DNA of 64,000 nt from Conus ventricosus. Its lineage: Eukaryota; Mollusca; Gastropoda; Neogastropoda; Conidae. The notes beneath the pieces are model-generated. The model did not search any database, was not told the DNA's origin, and saw only the letters and a list, made by a program, of their open reading frames with translations. The position numbers were made by a program, and so were the translations under genes. Below are positions 43,837-50,035 of this stretch, piece by piece. Where the stretch lies: assembly GCA_018398815.1 (NCBI GenBank), contig CM031596.1, positions 59,688,459 to 59,752,458 of the forward strand, read 5' to 3'. Each line of letters opens with the position of its first letter. Within the stretch, counting starts at the first letter, position 1.

Positions 43837-44936
43837 AAGTCATACAGTCACAGGTAGTGAGATCCAGTAAAAATACAGATGAGTGAAATGTGCAGCTGGT
43901 GAGATCATATGGAAATAAAAGAATGAGTCATTTACCCATGGCAAGGGAGATTCTTTTAAAAAGAAACACAGGTGAGTGAAACGTACAGCCACAAATGGTG
44001 AAATCCAATAGAAATAAAAGAATGAGTGGTTCACCCATAAACTAGAGGGATTCTTTAACAAAAATACAGAAGAGAGATGCGTACACCAGGAACCAGTGGG
44101 ATCCTACAAAACAGTGAAGATGTCCAACTACAACCAATGAGATCTAGAATCAATACATGAAAATGACATGTGTGGACAGCTTATGCGATCCTGTATTAAT
44201 ACATAACATTGAGAGATGCATCTGAGAATGATCAGATTCTGTAGTAATACATAAGAATAAGATATGCATCTATGGCTGATGAGTTCTGTGAGTAATATAG
44301 TAGGATAGTGTATGCACATACATTTGATTGAGGTCCTACAATAATTTGCAAGAGTCCGATATACATCTTAAGCTGATAAGATCCACTAATAATGCGTAAG
44401 CATAAGATATGCATCATGGTTGATGATACACAGTAATCTTATGTGAGACATGCATCCATGGCTCCTCAAATTTGGGAAGCATTTCCATTGTGGATGAGGA
44501 CATGGTCAGCCAGGAGTAATGTTTGCTCACTGTTTAAGGTTCTGCTTGGAAGTGTCTGATTTCATCTCTGTGAACATTCCTGTCCAGTTCAGTTATTGTT
44601 GGATTAAGGACAAACAGATGAGGCTCAGTGATCACGAACGATCTAAGAACCGATATGAATATATTCTTAGAAATATTTCGTTGACATATTCTAGTTGGTG
44701 AGGTGAGAAAAGAGGGGGAAAGTTATCTAGAATACACATTTTTTATCTACTTTTCAAGACCCTGGACATATCTCCTTGCAGAAACAACAAATTAAAAACA
44801 GCGCTTGCCTGTGTCATTTCAGCTTCACCTGACAGAAGAGGACTTCAGTAAGATGTTCTGCATGTCCTACAGCGAGTTCAGCCAGAAACCAGCCTGGAAG
44901 CAGCATGGAATGAAAAAGAAATTAAATCTCTTCTGA
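6416..44936 (+). CDS. villin-like actin-binding protein, partial gene (17 exons, G3-G6 plus headpiece)
   Basis: Seventeen exons join in frame to about 577 residues, counting one base lost in exon 3. In order they give the end of the G2-G3 linker, gelsolin repeats G3 (exons 2-3), G4 (exons 4-7), G5 (8-11), G6 (12-15), then linker and villin headpiece (16-17). Diagnostic stretches are [60 protein letters not shown] and the headpiece end [16 protein letters not shown]. Villins cap, sever and bundle actin under calcium, typically in microvilli. The headpiece separates it from gelsolin. Vertebrate villin has about 250 more residues upstream (G1-G2); I found none in 1-6415, so they should lie before the window. 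Introns run from 145 bp to 8.2 kb and are full of transposons. Villin versus advillin-like paralog is not decided. Confidence 0.95.
6750..6970 (+). mobile_element. 5' UTR fragment of the RNase-H LINE family
   Basis: The segment around TGTATCAGTCAGCCACC...GGTCAAGACAG matches the 5' untranslated parts of the copies at about 21100-21200 and 28130-28220, in the same orientation. It is short and diverged. Confidence 0.6.
7489..8396 (-). mobile_element. 888-bp tRNA-headed SINE-like element with 10-bp target duplication
   Basis: Minus strand: the head near 8385 reads GCCGCCGTGGTGAAGTGG, then GTTAGCGTCGCGGAC (A-box region) and GGTTCGAATCC (B box). A body of about 750 bp follows, ending in an A-rich tail (T-rich on +, 7499-7555). 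The direct repeat GTATCTGCCC occurs at 7489-7498 and 8387-8396, exactly outside the head and the tail. The insert itself is 7499-8386. Diverged partial copies occur at 41620-42060 and 58300-58500. No protein is encoded. The length is unusual for a SINE. Confidence 0.85.
8650..9530 (+). mobile_element. RNase-H LINE, 3' fragments
   Basis: 8650-8720 matches the 3' UTR of the family (ATTTTTCATCTGATCTAAGA). 8860-9180 encodes the end of the RNase H domain ([31 protein letters not shown]), and the following bases match the family's 3' UTR. A GT microsatellite lies between (8727-8751). Broken and non-functional. Confidence 0.75.
9772..9850 (+). CDS. villin exon 2 (G3 first strands)
   Basis: Acceptor tctccag, donor gtaagc. 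The first base completes TC|G (Ser), then [20 protein letters not shown] and KDLKSD follow. This matches the gelsolin-repeat opening (Y-x-C/V-S-D-x-x-G-x-L-K-V-x-E-V...PL). Length 79 gives phase 0 at the exit. Confidence 0.93.
10441..10733 (+). pseudogene. piggyBac transposase N-terminal remnant
   Basis: It encodes an acidic, Glu/Asp-rich N-terminus ([26 protein letters not shown]) typical of piggyBac transposases, preceded in another frame by a basic stretch ([11 protein letters not shown]). A stop at 10731 ends the frame, and no catalytic domain follows. Confidence 0.6.
11072..11375. repeat. GT microsatellites
   Basis: Two large GT tracts (about 11072-11158 and 11230-11375) with GA and T interruptions inside the piggyBac-like element. 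They generate Val/Cys and His/Thr artefact ORFs on both strands. Confidence 0.95.
11402..11850 (+). pseudogene. piggyBac transposase C-terminal remnant with Cys-rich domain
   Basis: The frame contains [20 protein letters not shown], then [20 protein letters not shown] and [14 protein letters not shown]. The C-x2-C...C-x2-C pattern matches the C-terminal zinc-binding domain of piggyBac transposases. The usual last Cys/His residues are not evident, so the end may be frameshifted. Confidence 0.7.
13030..13440 (+). mobile_element. LINE 3' fragment (end of reverse transcriptase ORF)
   Basis: It encodes [20 protein letters not shown] then [20 protein letters not shown], the K-L-x-W-Y-G-H-V-x-R-S...[10 protein letters not shown] signature at the C-terminus of many invertebrate LINE polymerases (often RTE- or jockey-annotated). 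Frames break after 13310. It abuts another LINE fragment at 13550. Confidence 0.75.
13550..14995 (+). mobile_element. RNase-H LINE family, RT end to 3' UTR, decayed
   Basis: Begins at the sequence CATCTTTACAGGACTCTG, shared with 30440-30460 of the large copy. It continues through a broken RNase H domain (about 14080-14400) and the common 3' UTR ending near 14995. It is full of stops and frameshifts relative to the copy at 27285-31966. Confidence 0.8.
15722..15967 (+). CDS. villin exon 3 (G3 core), carries a one-base frameshift
   Basis: Acceptor tttcag, donor gtatgt. The first half reads [20 protein letters not shown] and continues to ...AMGFLKKKG; a stop then appears in that frame. The next frame continues the same domain as [25 protein letters not shown] and ...KVYSCSRI. 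The switch falls in the A/G run at about 15822-15832. The exon is 246 bp where 247 is needed to match the phases of both neighbours, so one base is missing. All other exons are intact, so a homopolymer error in the assembly is more likely than a dead gene, but a true mutation is not excluded. Confidence 0.92.
16103..16170. repeat. 17-bp tandem repeat, 4 copies
   Basis: AGTTACTGAACCGCTGA occurs four times head to tail without mismatches. It adjoins sequence (about 16170-16260) related to the palindromic repeat at 60006-60208. Confidence 0.95.
16290..16790 (+). mobile_element. RNase-H LINE family, 3' fragment
   Basis: It matches the region from the end of the ORF (GACTTGTGGCAAGAGGAG...) through the 3' UTR, parallel to 31400-31930 and 14500-14990, in the same orientation. 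Confidence 0.8.
16983..17688 (-). mobile_element. TTAA-flanked piggyBac-like short element
   Basis: TTAA at 16983-16986 and 17685-17688 with inverted ends CCCTCTTTTTCC and the complement of CGCAAAAGAGGG. The minus strand carries an N-terminal-like transposase piece, [20 protein letters not shown] followed by [20 protein letters not shown], the acidic region seen in piggyBac/PGBD proteins. There is no catalytic part. 706 bp including both TTAA sites; an internal-deletion derivative. Confidence 0.8.
17249..17430 (-). pseudogene. piggyBac transposase N-terminal remnant
   Basis: Minus-strand frame starting at M ([20 protein letters not shown]). Its acidic D-S-D-E-D...F-E-G-Y pattern is like the N-terminus of PGBD-type transposases. 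It ends after about 60 residues. Confidence 0.6.
17958..18058 (+). CDS. villin exon 4 (G3-G4 connector)
   Basis: Acceptor tttcag. The leading CC completes G|CC (Ala), then [20 protein letters not shown] and [13 protein letters not shown]. The LH...AA...MVDDGSGK segment is the conserved gelsolin/villin connector before G4. Phase 0 at the donor gtcagt. Confidence 0.95.
18456..18593 (+). CDS. villin exon 5 (G4 core)
   Basis: Acceptor tttag, donor gtctgt. It encodes 46 residues beginning [20 protein letters not shown] and containing [12 protein letters not shown] and IIYYWL. The G-D-C-Y pair is the usual type-II calcium site position of a gelsolin repeat, so calcium control of this repeat is plausible. 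Confidence 0.96.
19241..19327 (+). CDS. villin exon 6 (G4 helix)
   Basis: Acceptor atgcag, donor gtacag. It encodes 29 residues starting [20 protein letters not shown]. The D-E-x-G-x-A-A long-helix signature is followed by LGGGPVQ. Phase 0 on both sides. Confidence 0.95.
19667..19738 (+). CDS. villin exon 7 (end of G4)
   Basis: Acceptor tctcag, donor gtcagt. It encodes 24 residues, [20 protein letters not shown] then IVFQ, matching the villin segment V-R-V-x-x-x-K-E-P-x-H-F-M-A-x-F. Phase 0. Confidence 0.96.
20055..20162 (+). CDS. villin exon 8 (G4-G5 linker and start of G5)
   Basis: Acceptor cgcag, donor gtgagt. It encodes 36 residues: [20 protein letters not shown], then [16 protein letters not shown]. 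The L-x-Q-V-R-G-T...N-T-K-A-V-x motif marks the opening of G5. Phase 0. Confidence 0.95.
20690..21590 (+). mobile_element. RNase-H LINE family, 5' UTR joined to an RNase H fragment (internally deleted)
   Basis: 20690-21400 is the 5' UTR, matching 27285-28860 without the two MITEs. A CA microsatellite (21421-21476) follows, then ACAGACAGCTCCTTCTGCAC... of the RNase H domain (21483-21580). It serves as the empty-site reference for both MITEs in the larger copy. Confidence 0.85.
22994..23077 (+). CDS. villin exon 9 (G5 core)
   Basis: Acceptor tgcag, donor gtactt. It encodes 28 residues starting [20 protein letters not shown] and ending VYIWAGK. S-S-L-N-S-x-D-V-F is the hallmark of G5 in villin and gelsolin. 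Phase 0. Confidence 0.96.
23682..23752. repeat. (GT)n microsatellite
   Basis: GT repeats interrupted by TGTTG and GGTG, about 40 bp upstream of villin exon 10. Confidence 0.9.
23790..23845 (+). CDS. villin exon 10 (G5 helix, 56-bp exon)
   Basis: Acceptor tttaag, donor gtatat. It encodes [18 protein letters not shown] plus two bases (AG). The G-D-E-R-x-M-A-K helix is typical. The leftover AG is completed by G at the start of the next exon, 8.2 kb downstream across a LINE-filled intron. Confidence 0.9.
24277..24400. repeat. short minisatellite, about 26-28 bp unit, 4 copies
   Basis: Units of the form GGTGTATGTGTATGTCACAG followed by GATT are repeated about four times with small length changes. 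Confidence 0.8.
24401..27284. other. intron 10, first part; no gene seen
   Basis: AT-rich intronic DNA. I see a poly-C tract at about 25553-25571 but no recognisable coding segment or transposon. The short ORFs here have no family features. Confidence 0.6.
27559..27965. mobile_element. TTAA-flanked MITE inside the LINE 5' UTR
   Basis: TTAACTCTTTCATTCC at the left and GGGATGAAAGAGTTAA at the right form inverted ends with TTAA duplicated. The sister LINE at 20690 shows the uninterrupted site (TTTCTAAATGGA against TTTCTTAA...TTAATGGA). There is an internal near-repeat of GGCTGCAGGAAGGAA. It is 407 bp and non-coding, consistent with a piggyBac-type MITE. Confidence 0.88.
28308..28726. mobile_element. 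MITE with CAKAGCTGC-type inverted ends inside the LINE 5' UTR
   Basis: The left end CATAGCTGCCAACTGCT and the complement of the right end, CAGAGCTGCAACCTGCT, match at 14 of 17 positions. TATA flanks both sides as a likely target duplication. GCTACG/GCTACT motifs cluster near both ends. The sister LINE at about 21277 lacks the insert. The superfamily is uncertain; hAT-like is possible. Confidence 0.75.
29612..29762 (+). repeat. 5'-truncated family A SINE inside the LINE, 13-bp target duplication
   Basis: 29625-29749 matches the 3' part of the SINE at 59506-59897 and ends in a GAAGAAGAAG tail. GAAACTACCATCT occurs at 29612-29624 and 29750-29762, flanking it exactly. Confidence 0.9.
32025..32118 (+). 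CDS. villin exon 11 (end of G5)
   Basis: Acceptor tcaccag, donor gtttga. The first G completes AG|G (Arg), then [35 protein letters not shown]-x-x-x-F-W-x-x-L-G-G-K is the conserved end of G5. A LINE tail ends only about 58 bp upstream of this acceptor. Confidence 0.95.
33123..33209 (+). CDS. villin exon 12 (start of G6)
   Basis: Acceptor gtgcag, donor gtctgt. It encodes 29 residues, [20 protein letters not shown] then [13 protein letters not shown]-x-x-S-N-x-S-G opens the sixth gelsolin repeat. Phase 0. Confidence 0.95.
33244..33316. repeat. (GT)n microsatellite
   Basis: Interrupted GT tract in the intron after villin exon 12. Confidence 0.9.
34015..34108. repeat. (GT)n microsatellite
   Basis: Long, nearly pure GT tract (about 34015-34070) followed by degenerate GT/CATG, 135 bp before villin exon 13. 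Confidence 0.95.
34244..34357 (+). CDS. villin exon 13 (G6 core)
   Basis: Acceptor ttgcag, donor gtcagt. It encodes 38 residues beginning [20 protein letters not shown] and ending ...[11 protein letters not shown]. The D-L-x-x-x-D-V-M-L-L-D motif is the G6 core with its calcium-site Asp. Phase 0. Confidence 0.96.
35130..36203 (-). pseudogene. LINE reverse transcriptase (open segment of 357 residues)
   Basis: Continuous RT frame with all main blocks: N-Y-R-P-V-S-N (about residue 18), [25 protein letters not shown] and F-A-D-D. It would copy the element's RNA into DNA. It is cut off from its endonuclease by upstream stops, so it is not expected to be made as a whole protein. Confidence 0.88.
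36489..37999 (-). pseudogene. LINE endonuclease region (two overlapping frames)
   Basis: Frame one runs 37999-37235 and contains the APE-type endonuclease start ([27 protein letters not shown]). Frame two runs 37274-36489 and continues the domain ([21 protein letters not shown]). They overlap around 37235-37300, so a single-base indel near the T-run at 37290-37296 split one ORF. Confidence 0.82.
38591..38828 (+). repeat. 119-bp tandem duplication including a splice acceptor
   Basis: Copy 1 is 38591-38709 and copy 2 is 38710-38828, with a few differences. Each contains the acceptor ACAG followed by GAGTACTTGAA, the first bases of villin exon 14. Only copy 2 leads into an open frame. Confidence 0.95.
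38813..38935 (+). CDS. villin exon 14 (G6 end)
   Basis: Acceptor ttgacag, donor gtaagt. It encodes 41 residues: [20 protein letters not shown], then [21 protein letters not shown]. GRDPDTxI...KQGxEPPxFTGxFxxWD is strongly diagnostic of villin. A copy of the acceptor and the first 10 exon bases lies 119 bp upstream in a tandem duplication; using that copy would give a stop after four codons. Confidence 0.96.
39880..40240 (+). mobile_element. LINE 3' ORF remnant
   Basis: Decayed + strand translation resembles the C-terminus of LINE polymerases: [20 protein letters not shown] near 39930 and [18 protein letters not shown] near 40115 (compare R-x-x-R-K-S-W-M-D-N-V-K-x-W-T-G). Stops and frameshifts occur throughout. 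Confidence 0.5.
40405..40560 (+). repeat. possible tRNA-derived SINE, diverged
   Basis: GGTTGAGTGGCACATGGTAA resembles an A box and GAGTTTGAATCTCGC a B box, about 55 bp apart. There is no clear tail or target duplication. Confidence 0.35.
41297..41367 (+). CDS. villin exon 15 (G6-headpiece linker)
   Basis: Acceptor ttacag, donor gttggt. It encodes [23 protein letters not shown] plus two bases (AG). It resembles the region after the last gelsolin repeat (K-S-x-E-E-x-K-x-E-L) and ends with the phase required by the next exon. Less conserved than its neighbours. Confidence 0.85.
41620..42060 (+). repeat. partial copy of the 888-bp SINE-like family
   Basis: The minus-strand stretch AATCAGGATGATGCTAC plus AGAGTTCCATTCC matches + strand 8045-8080 of the full element; its neighbours match 7800-8130 more loosely. 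The head is missing. Confidence 0.55.
42258..42340. repeat. compound GT / GA microsatellite
   Basis: GTGTGT with GGGG interruptions, then a pure GA run (42308-42340). A CA tract follows at 42437-42477. Confidence 0.95.
43438..43528 (+). CDS. villin exon 16 (linker and N-terminal headpiece)
   Basis: Acceptor agggcag, donor gtaagt. The first A completes AG|A (Arg), then [20 protein letters not shown] and [10 protein letters not shown]. The x-L-P-x-x-V-D-P-A-K-x-E motif is the N-terminal half of a villin headpiece. Its start is set by phase with exon 15. Confidence 0.88.
43560..44480. repeat. diverged minisatellite in the last villin intron
   Basis: Degenerate units of about 60 bp share the pattern GAGATCC-(T/A)GTARTAATACATAAGA...GATATGCATC. 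At least ten units can be followed, with a CA microsatellite (43797-43833) inside. Confidence 0.75.
44823..44936 (+). CDS. villin last coding exon (headpiece C-terminal subdomain, stop TGA)
   Basis: Acceptor tttcag. It encodes 37 residues starting [20 protein letters not shown] and ending [16 protein letters not shown], then TGA at 44934-44936. The W-K-Q, K-K and terminal L-x-L-F residues form the F-actin-binding helix of the headpiece. The invariant fold residues (L, F, F, F, W) are all present. Confidence 0.97.
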   Translation, partial: LHLTEEDFSKMFCMSYSEFSQKPAWKQHGMKKKLNLF

Positions 44937-47462
44937 AGAAGTAAACATATGCTGGTTTCACATACTCTTGTTACCGTGAGACCAGTAGAGGATTTACAGA
45001 AGATAAACAGAGTGTGTTGCCGTTACTAATTTTGAGAGAGGTGTAGAGATAAAGAGGAAAGATGAAAGAAATTGTTACTGTAAGATAACAAAAGTAGGTT
45101 TTTCAGTGGATTACTTTACATGGTGAACAAGTTAAAAAGCCATCATGCAGGCCAAGAGGATTTGTAAGGGAGGTAATTCTAATCTATAAGACATAGCTTG
45201 TAGGAACTGTTTTATCATGATTAATTAACACACACGTGTATCCTTTGCCTTGCAGTGTGACTAGCAGAGTCCTGTTTTCTTCTGTGCATTTAATTTTGTT
45301 GATCTAGAGTGCTAGTAAACTGTATTTCTTTCCTTTTTGTTATATAGGTAGTGAAGTATAATGCTGTAGATTTTTATTCATGCTTGTGCCTTGCTAGCGT
45401 ATAGTTTTTAATGTTATAGCCCATCCAACCATGGAGAAAAAAATGCCACAAACTGAAAAATGTTCACATCCATGAAAAATGTTGTCAAAAGCTGCAACCA
45501 ACAAAAACGCTAAATGACATGGTATCTAAACTATTGACATCCTTAAAGCAGATAGGACCTGGCCGTGCTGAGAGCAATACCCATTTTTGGCAGTAAAACA
45601 TGTGGTACTCTTGTGAGATTTCTTTGACCATGTCATTGTTTAAGTCATAGAAAACTGTGAAGGTATATAATGTGTTGTTGATGGTGGATCGAAAAACAGG
45701 GAGTTCATGTGCTGTTTTAGAAGGAATCTCATGAATGAATGCTTATCTACATATAATTGCGAGTTTAGTTGGTTGTTTTGTTTTTCTAATCATCCTTTCA
45801 TTGTGACAATGCGGTTTTGAATACGTTCTTTTATGATCTGTATGCTAGTGAATGCTTTAAATTCTTTTGATCTGTATCATCATGCTATTTTGATCAAGTT
45901 TGGTTGTATCGTTTTTTGTCTTTTCTCTTTTTTTTTCAGTGAACTCATTTCTGTATAACAGTGCAGTCTTAAAATTGTACTGGTTTTGATCTGTAATCAT
46001 CATCGCTGATTTTGTTTTGTTTTGTTTTGATGTCAAGTCATTTTTAATATCTAACCAAAAAGAACACAATCATGATACGTTATCACAGACGCTTTAATTT
46101 ATGTTATCTACATCGTATACAAATATTTATAATATACTTGCACTTTTAAACAGGAAGGGTAACATTTTGTCCTATGGTGACACCTTGAAATGCCCATAAT
46201 GCCAGTCTTTCTGTGATCCTTGTGGTATCCATTGATTACCATATGTGCAAACATGAAACGCACGCAAGAAAATGTCCTAATAGCAGAGAGTTTGTGGTTT
46301 GCTCCTACATTCTGAAATGACATGTCCACACCAGCAACACAAACAGAAAAAAAATATGCAAAGAATAAAATTTATTCCAGATTAGCATAGCTTTTTTTTT
46401 TTATCTGGACCTTGGTCATACTGAAGAACAGAAACAAATACCAATAATTTTGGTGTCACTGATTTTAACCCTTTCAGCCCAGATATAGCAAGCTATTTGC
46501 TGCCTGTTCCTCCCAGTCTGGCATTTTTTTGGCTGCTCAGGTGGAGGATCGCGGCTGTTTTTCTCAAACTGTCATGACTCTAGATCAACACATTAACAAG
46601 ATAACACAGTTATAGAAACAGTTTGTTTTATTTTCTTTTAGGGTGTTAAGCTTTTGTTTGGTTTGAATTCTTCATTGATGCATGGAGGTTAACTTTTTCC
46701 CTACTGACCATTTATGAGAGGCAGCATAATGCTCCGTTCACGATGTGCCGCTCAGCACCGGGCAACACTGTCTGAACACACAGCAGTGTTTAAAACGTTT
46801 TCTTTCTTTCTTTTTTTTTCAACTTTTAACTATATTAGTTGTCAGAATTGCATTCTATTTGAAAATGCGAGTTAACAAACTAGACTGATAATCTAACACA
46901 GACATTAAAAGATAGCAAACTGCTGAACATAATTTATTCGCAGTAGTTGAGTAACCATGAACATTGCACGTATGCAGGGAAAGACTAGTTCCACCACTAT
47001 TCATAGGGAAAGAGTTTCACAGATCATTCATCAACATGTCTTATTCCGGCATGCAGTGTTACCACAATTGTGATAAAATGCAAATAAGATTTAGTTGTGT
47101 CACAGTCGAACTGTGTTCTCAAAGTATGTAAGTTTATATTACTTTTTAGAGTTCTTTGCTGAGATCATCTGTTAAGATTTCATCTGGCACTTATCATGGT
47201 GTAAAGTTACATTACTGACTTATGTTTTTAAAAGAAAAGGCAAAAAGGTTAACATATCATTCCAATTTTTCGCACACAAGGCAACACATTATGCAAGAAA
47301 GAAATAGCTTCAGAATCATTCTCCCTCTATTTATTTCTGGATTAATTTAAGAGATTGATGTGCTTGAATTCAACCAAAACTGACACCTAACCTCAGGCCA
47401 GATTTAGGCACACATATGCATTGGTTTTCAATCAGCCCAAGATCGTGCACAGTGCAGATATA
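44937..47462. other. villin 3' UTR and downstream flank
   Basis: No further coding sequence is seen. AATAAA occurs near 46366 (AAAGAATAAAATTTATTCC) and could be a poly(A) signal, but other candidates exist further on, so the transcript end is not determined. An isolated TTAACCCTTTCAGCCC near 46467 resembles one end of a TTAA element; its partner was not found. Confidence 0.45.
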
Positions 47463-49010
47463 TATACTGACTTCCATAAAAAACACGAAAGCAAAACAAG
47501 CTGAAGGTTAGGGGCGAATTTTATTGGTCACAATTGTACAGATTGGAAGCGAGAATTCAGCGTGATTTGATTCATTACACCGGTAATGTGTGAAAATGTC
47601 ATCAGCAATATGTCTTTGTGTGGAAAATCCAAGGTCACGTGACAAACCAGCTTGAAGTCCTAATACCGTGTGTGGCCACCATTTCCATGGACAACTGCTT
47701 GACACCTGCGGCTCATTGAGTGGACCAGGTGGTTGATGCGTCCCCTTGGCACACCAGCCCACACATGGACGATGGCCTGGTGAAGTTGAGCCGCTGTTGC
47801 TGGTCGTGGATGCAGGAGGTCCAACCGTCTGCCAAGTTCATCCCAAAAATGTTCTATTGGGTTTAAATCGGGACTGAGGGCTGGCCAGGGCAGCACATTG
47901 ACGTTGTTATGCTGAAGAAATTGCTGGGTGGCCCTGGCTGTGTGTGGTCTTGCATTGTCCTGTTGGAATGTCCAGTTTGGGTGTTGCGCAAAAAAAGGAA
48001 CGACATGGGGTCTGAGCACCTGGTGGATGTAGCGCTGTGCATTGACACCCTGTCCACGACCAGGACCAATGTTCTGAAAGATGACTGGTCCTATGGCGTG
48101 GTTAATGCCAATTGCACCCCATATCATAACGTTCGGGCCTCCCCAGGGGTTCCGCTCTACCACACAGGAGTCAGCATAGCGTTCACCAGGTCGACGCCAT
48201 ATTCTGACACGACCGTCAGCCATGTCAATACAAAAACGGCTCTCATCTGAGAACAGTATGCGTCCCCACTGCTGCCTGCGCCAGTTGATTCGGGCTTGTG
48301 CCCACTGCAGCCTGTCCTGCCGGTGTCTTGGTGTCAGTACCGGACCTCTGTGAGGACGCCTACATGCCAGCCCGTTCTCCTGAAGATGCCGCCGCACAGT
48401 GTTGAGGCTGATTCGTTGCTGGAGATTCCCAGGCACCTGTCGAGCAGTGTTAGCGGTTGTTTGCCGCCTGTCCCGCAGATGGGTTCGAACAAAATGGCGA
48501 TCCTCTCTTGGTGTGGTGACCCGAGGATGGCCTGGCCGGGGACGATCATCAGTGGTACCAGTGACTTGCATGCGGTGCTGCAGACGATAGATGGTTGAGA
48601 TGTGGACGTTAAAGATGTTGGCGACCTGCCTGGCATCCACACCAGCCTCCAGATGGCCTAGGGCACGATTGTGTTCCTCTGCTTGTAGTCTTGGCATCTC
48701 TGTAGCGCTCAGACGGCAAGTCGTTATCTGAACCTTGTAGCGCGGCTTTATAAAGGCTGCATGCCTGCGTACTTGTCGCTGGTTAACTTTCCTCTGGATG
48801 GTGTGCACATGCCTCACATGCAGCAACCAGTTTGCCATTTTTGTTGACCCTCCAATGCCGGGAATGATGTGTTGCTCACACAATTTTTTCACTGCACGTG
48901 AGTCTTGGACCCAAACAACTTGCCACAATGGTTCAATATTGTATATTCACCCCTTTTCACCCAAAAAATAGCCTTTCAATTTTTCGCGTTTTTTTATGGA
49001 AGTCAGTATA
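47463..49010 (-). mobile_element. Tc1-like transposon, apparently complete
   Basis: TA at 47463-47464 and 49009-49010 flank inverted ends beginning TACTGACTTCCATAAAAAA at both sides (47465 onward; complement of the sequence ending 49008). The element is 1544 bp with one open transposase on the minus strand. It has CG-rich coding sequence unlike the AT-rich surroundings, consistent with recent arrival. Confidence 0.93.
47660..48697 (-). CDS. Tc1/mariner-family transposase, 345 aa, open
   Basis: Cuts and rejoins the element at TA sites. I start it at MPRLQAEEHNRALGHLEAGV (48697), which gives the usual Tc1 length of about 345 residues; the frame is open further upstream to 48928, but that text looks untranslated. 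N-terminal helix-turn-helix pair: VANIFNVHISTIYRLQHRMQ and ISLNTVRRHLQENGL, with a GRPR-like hook (DRPRPGHPR). Catalytic triad: D in ILFSDESRF, D in FQQDNARPHTA, and E in LSPDLNPIEHFWDELGRR, with 34 residues between the last two (DD34E). No internal stop, so it may still be active. Confidence 0.93.
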   Translation of the reverse strand: MPRLQAEEHNRALGHLEAGVDARQVANIFNVHISTIYRLQHRMQVTGTTDDRPRPGHPRVTTPREDRHFVRTHLRDRRQTTANTARQVPGNLQQRISLNTVRRHLQENGLACRRPHRGPVLTPRHRQDRLQWAQARINWRRQQWGRILFSDESRFCIDMADGRVRIWRRPGERYADSCVVERNPWGGPNVMIWGAIGINHAIGPVIFQNIGPGRGQGVNAQRYIHQVLRPHVVPFFAQHPNWTFQQDNARPHTARATQQFLQHNNVNVLPWPALSPDLNPIEHFWDELGRRLDLLHPRPATAAQLHQAIVHVWAGVPRGRINHLVHSMSRRCQAVVHGNGGHTRY

Positions 49011-50035
49011 TTTAACTGGAAGTCTTAAAGGCAGCAAGGATTTGTCTCCAGAAAAAAAGGAAGGTTTATGATTTACTGTTTACATCAGCTGGATAAAATG
49101 AAGATTATTGTTTCATTATTGTAGCAAGTTTGACTATAAGAAAAAAAACCTTGTAAGCGTCATCTCTTTATGTGAAGTTCTGTTATTTGTCTGTATTTTC
49201 TGACATATCAGCTTATATTATTTGCAAATATGGCCAGGTCTTACAATGTTCCATCTACATTCCTGGCAGTGCTAATGTTGTATTGCTTTCTGTTATCTTA
49301 CCATAAGATAAAAGCATGACTTTGTGATTTTATGTTATGTTGCTACATGATTTGAGTAGAGGGAAAATGAGCAGTATTTTCTCATCTGTAATTGATTTTA
49401 ATGACGGTCAAAGTGAAAACAATATTAGGTTTAATGGTACATGCTGATTTACTCATTTTATTGCCTTTTTACTTTGCTTCATTTGTTTTTAAGTACTTGT
49501 AGTTTTTTTGAGGAACTGCTGATGTTCCATTTACGTTCCCTTTTGTATTTTTGTTGTTGAAAGATTGCTATTACATTTACAAAGTTGCTGGCATAATTTT
49601 GCACTGTGTAATAAATACGCTTTACCCTCTGGAATAGAAACAAGTATTTTAAGGTTTTTCACACCCTCATCTGCACATTTGATGTTTATATATTATACTT
49701 TGATGTGTGAAAACTCTAACTTTATGTTTCGCCACCGTGTATTCCAGCCATAGTAAGGAATTCAATATTTACACTTTAGTGCCTCTTAAAACTGCTGATG
49801 CTGAACAAACTCGGTTTTCTTTTTATATGAAATAAACACTCTGTGTAGCTTTAACATTTTTTTCTGGACTAGAATCTCGATCTCAGTTTCTGGTTAGAAT
49901 CTCACTAGTCAATTTTTTTTTATTTTTTGAAACTCTGTTATACACAGGTTGTGTGTCTACTTTGCTGTTTCAGTTTCACAGATGTCTTGATTCTTTGTTA
50001 ATAATTTGTTTGCTGTCTGTGAAACTGACAAGTAT
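49011..50035. other. no gene seen
   Basis: AT-rich sequence with no recognisable coding segment or repeat family. ATGAAATAAACACTC near 49828 contains an AATAAA-like signal. Confidence 0.5.

Noticed and set aside
43560..44480. CRISPR-like regular repeats (also 50040-52900)
   Set aside because: Units are contiguous and degenerate without unique spacers, and the DNA is clearly animal.
46467..46485. TTAACCCTTTCAGCCC as the end of another piggyBac-type element
   Set aside because: No matching inverted end with TTAA was found within a few kilobases, so one end alone is not reported as an element.
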